Source: Lachnospiraceae bacterium (GTDB taxonomy: Bacteria > Bacillota > Clostridia > Lachnospirales > Lachnospiraceae). From it: 43,599 bases of DNA. The position numbers and the translations under genes were made by a program. Shown piece after piece: positions 40,338 through 43,599 of this stretch (within the stretch, counting starts at the first letter, position 1; each line of letters opens with the position of its first letter). The notes beneath the pieces were generated by a model. The model was not told where the DNA came from. It saw only the letters and a program-made list of their open reading frames with translations, and searched no databases. Where the stretch lies: contig JALFLW010000012.1 of the NCBI GenBank assembly GCA_022774505.1, positions 1 to 43,599 of the forward strand. Reading direction: 5' to 3'.

Positions 40338-42945
40338 TTTTGATTTTCTCCCTGATATATTTATAGATTTGTATTATTATGGTTGGGCTCACTGCAAGCA
40401 AAAGGATCATTCCATACTGTACCGGATACAGTACAGCTACATCAAAAATAGTATGACCTGCAGGAATGAGCAGAACTGCTCCCAGTAAAAATATGCCTGC
40501 GGCAAATGCTCCCAGACTATATGGATTATGTCGGAATCCGATCTTTAGGATTGAATGATCACTGCGGCAGTTAAAACCATGAAACAGACGTGCAAGTGAT
40601 AATGTTGAAAAAGCCATCGTCATTGCAACAGAGTGATCTGTCTGATAACCATAATGATATGACAGCATGGTACAGACCGCGATCAGCAGTCCCTGTACCA
40701 ATATCTGAATACTAAACCTGCGGGTCAGGATCCCCTCTTCTACAGCTCTTGGTTTCATGGAAAGCAGATCTTTTTCGGGAGGCTCCATTCCAATGGCAAG
40801 TGCCGGAAGCGAGTCAGTCAGCAGATTAATAAAAAGCAGATGGACCGGCTGAAAAGGAATCTTAAGACCTGCCAGCGATGTGTACAATACCGCAAAGATG
40901 CCTGCCATATTGCCTGACAATAAAAATCCGATGGCATTTTTAATATTGCGATATACATTTCTTCCGTTTGCTACAGCTTTTATTATCGTTGCGAAATTAT
41001 CATCGCCAAGGATCATCGATGCCGCATCTTTTGATACTTCAGTTCCTGTAATTCCCATGGCAACACCGATATCTGCCTTTTTTAATGCAGGTGCATCATT
41101 AACACCATCGCCTGTCATTGCAACGATCTTCCCCTTTTTTTGCCAATGTTCGACAATTCGTATTTTGTTTTCAGGAGAAACTCTGGCATAGACAGAGATT
41201 TTTTCAATCTGTGCGTCCAGTTCACTGTCCTCCATGCGGTCAAGCTCTATTCCTGTTACTGTTCGATCGCCTTTTTGGTAAATACCGATCTGTTTTGCGA
41301 TAGCGGTAGCGGTAACACGATGATCTCCCGTGATCATAACGGGCTTGATCCCTGCACGTACAGCATCCCGGACAGCCCGGACAGATTCCTCTCTCGGAGG
41401 ATCCATCATGGATATAAGACCTAAAAATATAAAATCTTTTTCTGATCCTGTTGTCAGTTTTTCTGATTTTGTGGTTTCACGATATGCAAATGACAGAACT
41501 CGTAATCCATTCTCGGAAAATTCCTGATTTTGTTTTTTTATCCTCTCTCGTTCCTTTGTGGTACAGGGATGTATTCCGTCAGGATACAAAATTCCGGTGA
41601 TTCGTTCCAGCATAACATCAACGGCACCTTTAGTAAAGATAATGTCTTTGTGGTCGATCTCATAATGGGAACTCATAAGTTTTCTGTCAGAATCAAAGGC
41701 AAGCTCTTCAAGACGTGGATATTTTTCACGGATCTGTGTATGGTCAGGAGTGGTTTCCGGCAGCATATTTAATAAAGCTGCTTCTGTCGGATCACCGATA
41801 CAGCTGCCGTCTGCAATGTCAGAATCATTGTTTAGGACTGCATTATAGATCAGGTATTTTAATACCGGATCCTGCAGCGTCAAGGAGGAGGGCGAAATGA
41901 TAGTTCCCCTTGAATAGATCTGACAGACCGTCATCTTGTTTTGAGTCAGTGTACCTGTTTTATCAGAACAGATCACAGATACACATCCCAGCGTTTCTAC
42001 GGCTTTTAAATCCTTGATGATCGCATTTTCTTTTGCCATTTTTTGTGTGCCCATTGCCTGTACGATAGTTACAATAGACCCCAGTGCCTCTGGAATGGCA
42101 GCCACCGCAAGGGCAACAGCAAATAACAGAGAATCAAGAATAGAATCCCCCCTGTAGATACTTAAGCCAAAAACAATGATACAAATGATCATGATCCCGA
42201 CAGCCAGTTTGCTGCTAAAATGATCAAGACTTATCTGCAGAGGTGTTTTTTTCTCGCCGGAATTATTCATCAGTTGTGCGATCTCACCCATTTTTGTTTT
42301 CATCCCTGTTTCTGTTACCATGACAATTGCCCGGCCGTAGGTGACAAGGCTGCCGGAATATACCATATTGGTGCGGTCTCCTAAGGGAACCTCTTCTTTA
42401 ATGATGCAGTCTGTCTTTTCTACGTTGACAGATTCTCCGGTCAGAGGACTTTCATTTACCTGCAGAGAATAATTTTGAAGGATTCTGCCATCTGCTGCAA
42501 CCATATCACCTGCTTCCAGGGAAAGGATATCACCTGGAACAATTTCTCCGGCATCTATTTCTATCCGCGTATTATCACGATATACTTTGGCATGTGGTGA
42601 AGAAAGTGATTTTAAGCTTTCTAATGATTTTCTTGCTTTGCTGTACTGTACGGTTCCAAGTACAGCATTCAGGATCAGGACGACAATGATCACAGCAGTA
42701 CTCTCTGGATTTCCTGATATCGCGGAGATTATTGCTGCGATGACCAAAATGATCACAAGAAGATCACAGAATTGTTCTCCGAACACCTGCAGCAGACTCT
42801 TTTTCTTTCCCTCCTGCAGGACGTTTTTACCATATTTCTTGAGACGTTTTTCGGCTTCATTGTGGGTTAGTCCGGATACGGAGCTTTCTTTTTCTTTTAA
42901 AACCTGCTCCGGTGACATTTGATACCATTCTTTCAAATCTTTCAT
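40327..42945 (-). CDS. Cation-translocating P-type ATPase (P-IIA type), probable Mn2+/Ca2+ exporter
   Basis: An 872-aa pump. Cation-ATPase N-terminal domain (1-70); actuator with 'PLTGES' (167-172); phosphorylation site Asp328 in 'CSDKTGTLTQNK'; nucleotide domain with 'FTKGAVDVML'; hinge 'MTGDGVNDAPALKKADIGVAMG'; about ten helices. Helix 4 reads 'AAIPEALGSIVTI' (285-288), as in bacterial Ca2+/Mn2+ ATPases, rather than the CPC of heavy-metal pumps. It is related to LMCA1/PacL/YoaB pumps. ATG 42945 follows GGAGG. The upstream leader matches a yybP-ykoY Mn2+ riboswitch, so export of excess Mn2+ is the favoured role; Ca2+ remains possible. Confidence 0.92.
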   Translation of the reverse strand: MKDLKEWYQMSPEQVLKEKESSVSGLTHNEAEKRLKKYGKNVLQEGKKKSLLQVFGEQFCDLLVIILVIAAIISAISGNPESTAVIIVVLILNAVLGTVQYSKARKSLESLKSLSSPHAKVYRDNTRIEIDAGEIVPGDILSLEAGDMVAADGRILQNYSLQVNESPLTGESVNVEKTDCIIKEEVPLGDRTNMVYSGSLVTYGRAIVMVTETGMKTKMGEIAQLMNNSGEKKTPLQISLDHFSSKLAVGIMIICIIVFGLSIYRGDSILDSLLFAVALAVAAIPEALGSIVTIVQAMGTQKMAKENAIIKDLKAVETLGCVSVICSDKTGTLTQNKMTVCQIYSRGTIISPSSLTLQDPVLKYLIYNAVLNNDSDIADGSCIGDPTEAALLNMLPETTPDHTQIREKYPRLEELAFDSDRKLMSSHYEIDHKDIIFTKGAVDVMLERITGILYPDGIHPCTTKERERIKKQNQEFSENGLRVLSFAYRETTKSEKLTTGSEKDFIFLGLISMMDPPREESVRAVRDAVRAGIKPVMITGDHRVTATAIAKQIGIYQKGDRTVTGIELDRMEDSELDAQIEKISVYARVSPENKIRIVEHWQKKGKIVAMTGDGVNDAPALKKADIGVAMGITGTEVSKDAASMILGDDNFATIIKAVANGRNVYRNIKNAIGFLLSGNMAGIFAVLYTSLAGLKIPFQPVHLLFINLLTDSLPALAIGMEPPEKDLLSMKPRAVEEGILTRRFSIQILVQGLLIAVCTMLSYHYGYQTDHSVAMTMAFSTLSLARLFHGFNCRSDHSILKIGFRHNPYSLGAFAAGIFLLGAVLLIPAGHTIFDVAVLYPVQYGMILLLAVSPTIIIQIYKYIREKIKNAI

Positions 42946-42978
42946 ACCATTCCTCCATTCTTCTGTTACCAAGAGGAC

Positions 42979-43040
42979 AAAACCGGCATTATGCTAACCG
43001 AAAAATTGCGAAGCAATTCTCAGAGACCTTCTGCCGGGTT
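42979..43040 (-). other. Stem-forming leader segment between riboswitch and ATPase
   Basis: On the minus strand AACCCGGCA..TGCCGGTT brackets about 45 bases and encloses ATTGC-TTC-GCAAT followed by T5. A similar AATTGCG(g/a)AGCAATTCT hairpin occurs in repeat copy 2. It may be a second, weaker stop or an RNA stability element. Confidence 0.35.
42988..43016 (-). promoter_or_regulatory. Possible internal promoter of the ATPase
   Basis: On the minus strand TTGCTT (43011-43016), 17 bases and CATAAT (42988-42993). It lies downstream of the riboswitch terminator, so if active it would give riboswitch-independent basal expression. The match is weaker than at 43228-43256. Confidence 0.35.
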
Positions 43041-43057
43041 ACAAGCATTGACTAAAC

Positions 43058-43116
43058 AAAAAAGAGACCCCTCATGCAGAATAAATCTTTTAGTATTATT
43101 CTGCATGAAAAGTCTC
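43058..43116 (-). terminator. Riboswitch-controlled terminator before the P-type ATPase
   Basis: On the minus strand GAGAC (43112-43116) and CATGCAGAATA (43097-43107) pair with TATTCTGCATG (43073-43083) and GTCTC (43064-43068), followed by T6. The left arm CATGCA is also the 3' strand of riboswitch helix P1, so the two structures exclude each other. This is how a ligand-ON switch works. Confidence 0.8.
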
Positions 43117-43208
43117 ATAACCGTACAATATTAAGTGCGGTATGCATTACCAGGTATAGATATACCGAGATTGTTGACAATGCATTTCTATTACTCCCCT
43201 TTGATGCA
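43102..43208 (-). ncRNA. yybP-ykoY (Mn2+) riboswitch candidate
   Basis: On the minus strand the leader starts TGCATCAAAGGGGAGTAATA. The AAAGGGGAGTA block is the 5' signature of yybP-ykoY aptamers as I know them, and GAGACTTTTCATGCA at the 3' end corresponds to the closing ..GACCUUU segment. TGCATCAAAGG pairs with CTTTTCATGCA over 11 positions with one mismatch, forming P1. The aptamer of about 107 nt is followed by a terminator that competes with P1 and then by a P-type ATPase, the classic target of this class. I cannot run a covariance model; the inner helices are less clear than P1. Confidence 0.7.
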
Positions 43209-43227
43209 CATATAAAAAAGTAGAATT

Positions 43228-43256
43228 ATTATATAAGTGATATTTTGTTTTGTCAA
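43228..43256 (-). promoter_or_regulatory. Consensus promoter of the riboswitch-ATPase-GNAT transcript
   Basis: On the minus strand perfect TTGACA (43251-43256), 17 bases and perfect TATAAT (43228-43233). Transcription would start near 43221, about 13 bases before the aptamer. Confidence 0.75.
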
Positions 43257-43318
43257 GGGATTTATTATGAAAAAAATGTTGAATTATAATGTATCTCATA
43301 AATAAATCAATAATTAAG

Positions 43319-43583
43319 ACTTCCCACACCAAAAACCGACATATACCCATAATATGTCTTATATCTTGAAGAGAAAATAGGCATTTTGCCTCGAAATACA
43401 AATTGATCCGTGAGCTGTGACTAAAAAATTGACGCAGATCAGTAGGATTTCTGAAAAGACTTTGCTTTGCAATGCTTTGATGAATACGCATCTGTACGCC
43501 TGAACCCCATAGGTGGGCTCAGTTATTTCGGACGGCACGCTCCCGCTACGATGCACCACGCAATGGTACGTAACGCCCCAAGT
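43319..43583 (-). repeat. End repeat copy 2, HEARO-like structured element without an ORF
   Basis: Read on the minus strand (43583 to 43319), this 265-bp element begins ACTTGGGGCGTTACGTACC and contains GGGGTT..ACAGATGCGTATTCATCAAAG. It shares about 25 identical bases with 152-177 and ends in GACATATTATGGG-type sequence and GGTGTGGGAAGT, as in 12-266. The inner stretch differs by compensating blocks and small indels, suggesting a folded RNA. Weak open frames run through it, including one reading GSVPSEITEPTYGVQAYRCV, but they are not kept in the other copy. No nuclease gene is present. The flank 43584-43599 is not shared with the other copy. Confidence 0.6.
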
Positions 43584-43599
43584 GTTAAATTGATGAAAT

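Noticed and set aside
43147-43185. A 12-codon leader-peptide frame (MHCQQSRYIYTW) with a strong ribosome-site-like GGGGAG, upstream of a terminator, suggesting translational attenuation.
   Set aside because: The GGGGAGTA block is explained as the conserved 5' motif of a yybP-ykoY aptamer, and the P1/terminator competition gives a full mechanism without a peptide.
43147-43559. Open frames of 66 and 114 aa across the right end repeat and riboswitch.
   Set aside because: They run through a structured repeat and a promoter, are not kept in the other copy of the repeat, and resemble no protein family.
1-43599. CRISPR arrays, tRNA or rRNA genes, phage genes.
   Set aside because: No regularly spaced repeat series, cloverleaf sequence, rRNA signature or phage structural gene was seen on either strand.

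Overview
The window reads as a chromosomal segment of a low-G+C Gram-positive anaerobe, most likely a Clostridia species of the Lachnospiraceae type (inference). Support comes from strong AGGAGG-type ribosome binding sites, sigma-A promoters of the TTGACA/TATAAT kind, rho-independent terminators, LytTR, GerMN, LiaF-like and YhfC families, and a GGGtGRT/NifU-like gene pair. There is no phage, CRISPR array, rRNA or tRNA. Both ends lie inside inverted copies of one repeat (12-266 and 43319-43583), which suggests that the window is an assembly contig broken at multicopy repeats.

Layout. 1-528 holds the first end repeat and two tandem copies of a terminator-linked repeat. 529-3775 has a lipoprotein, a GtrA-type membrane protein and a LytTR regulator with a LiaF-like membrane protein. 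3776-5370 is accessory: a 108-bp palindromic element, a truncated nitrilase-like gene, an SGNH hydrolase that appears to start at AUU, and decayed sequence. 5371-7110 is the GGGtGRT/NifU-like pair. 7244-10212 carries a left-handed beta-helix protein, topoisomerase III and a small membrane protein. 10304-15425 holds a LUD protein and purM-purN-purD-glyA. 15561-21823 is comEA, a two-component system, a double GerMN lipoprotein and comEC, which appears to start at AUC. 21934-25694 has a DMT-type transporter and argC-argB-argD. 25920-31877 runs from an LTA-synthase-like enzyme through SseB and a DUF1266 lipoprotein to a phosphatase and Maf. 31995-35904 has a glycosyltransferase, a YhfC-type membrane protein and a divergent ABC-class ATPase. 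36060-39673 has an HD hydrolase, cysK, metF and DegV. 39849-43208 is a P-type cation ATPase with a GNAT gene, preceded by what I read as a yybP-ykoY (Mn2+) riboswitch with a terminator switch.

How the genes fit together. Most are core metabolism: purine synthesis with one-carbon supply (purMND, glyA, metF), arginine (argCBD), cysteine (cysK) and envelope polymers (LTA-synthase-like, GtrA, glycosyltransferase). The most interesting items are: the Mn2+ riboswitch candidate, which suggests that the P-type ATPase exports Mn2+; the end repeats, whose layout resembles HEARO/IscB omega RNA without a nuclease gene; the terminator-linked repeat family; two genes whose reading frames and ribosome binding sites point to AUU and AUC starts; and the functionally unassigned GGGtGRT/NifU-like pair.
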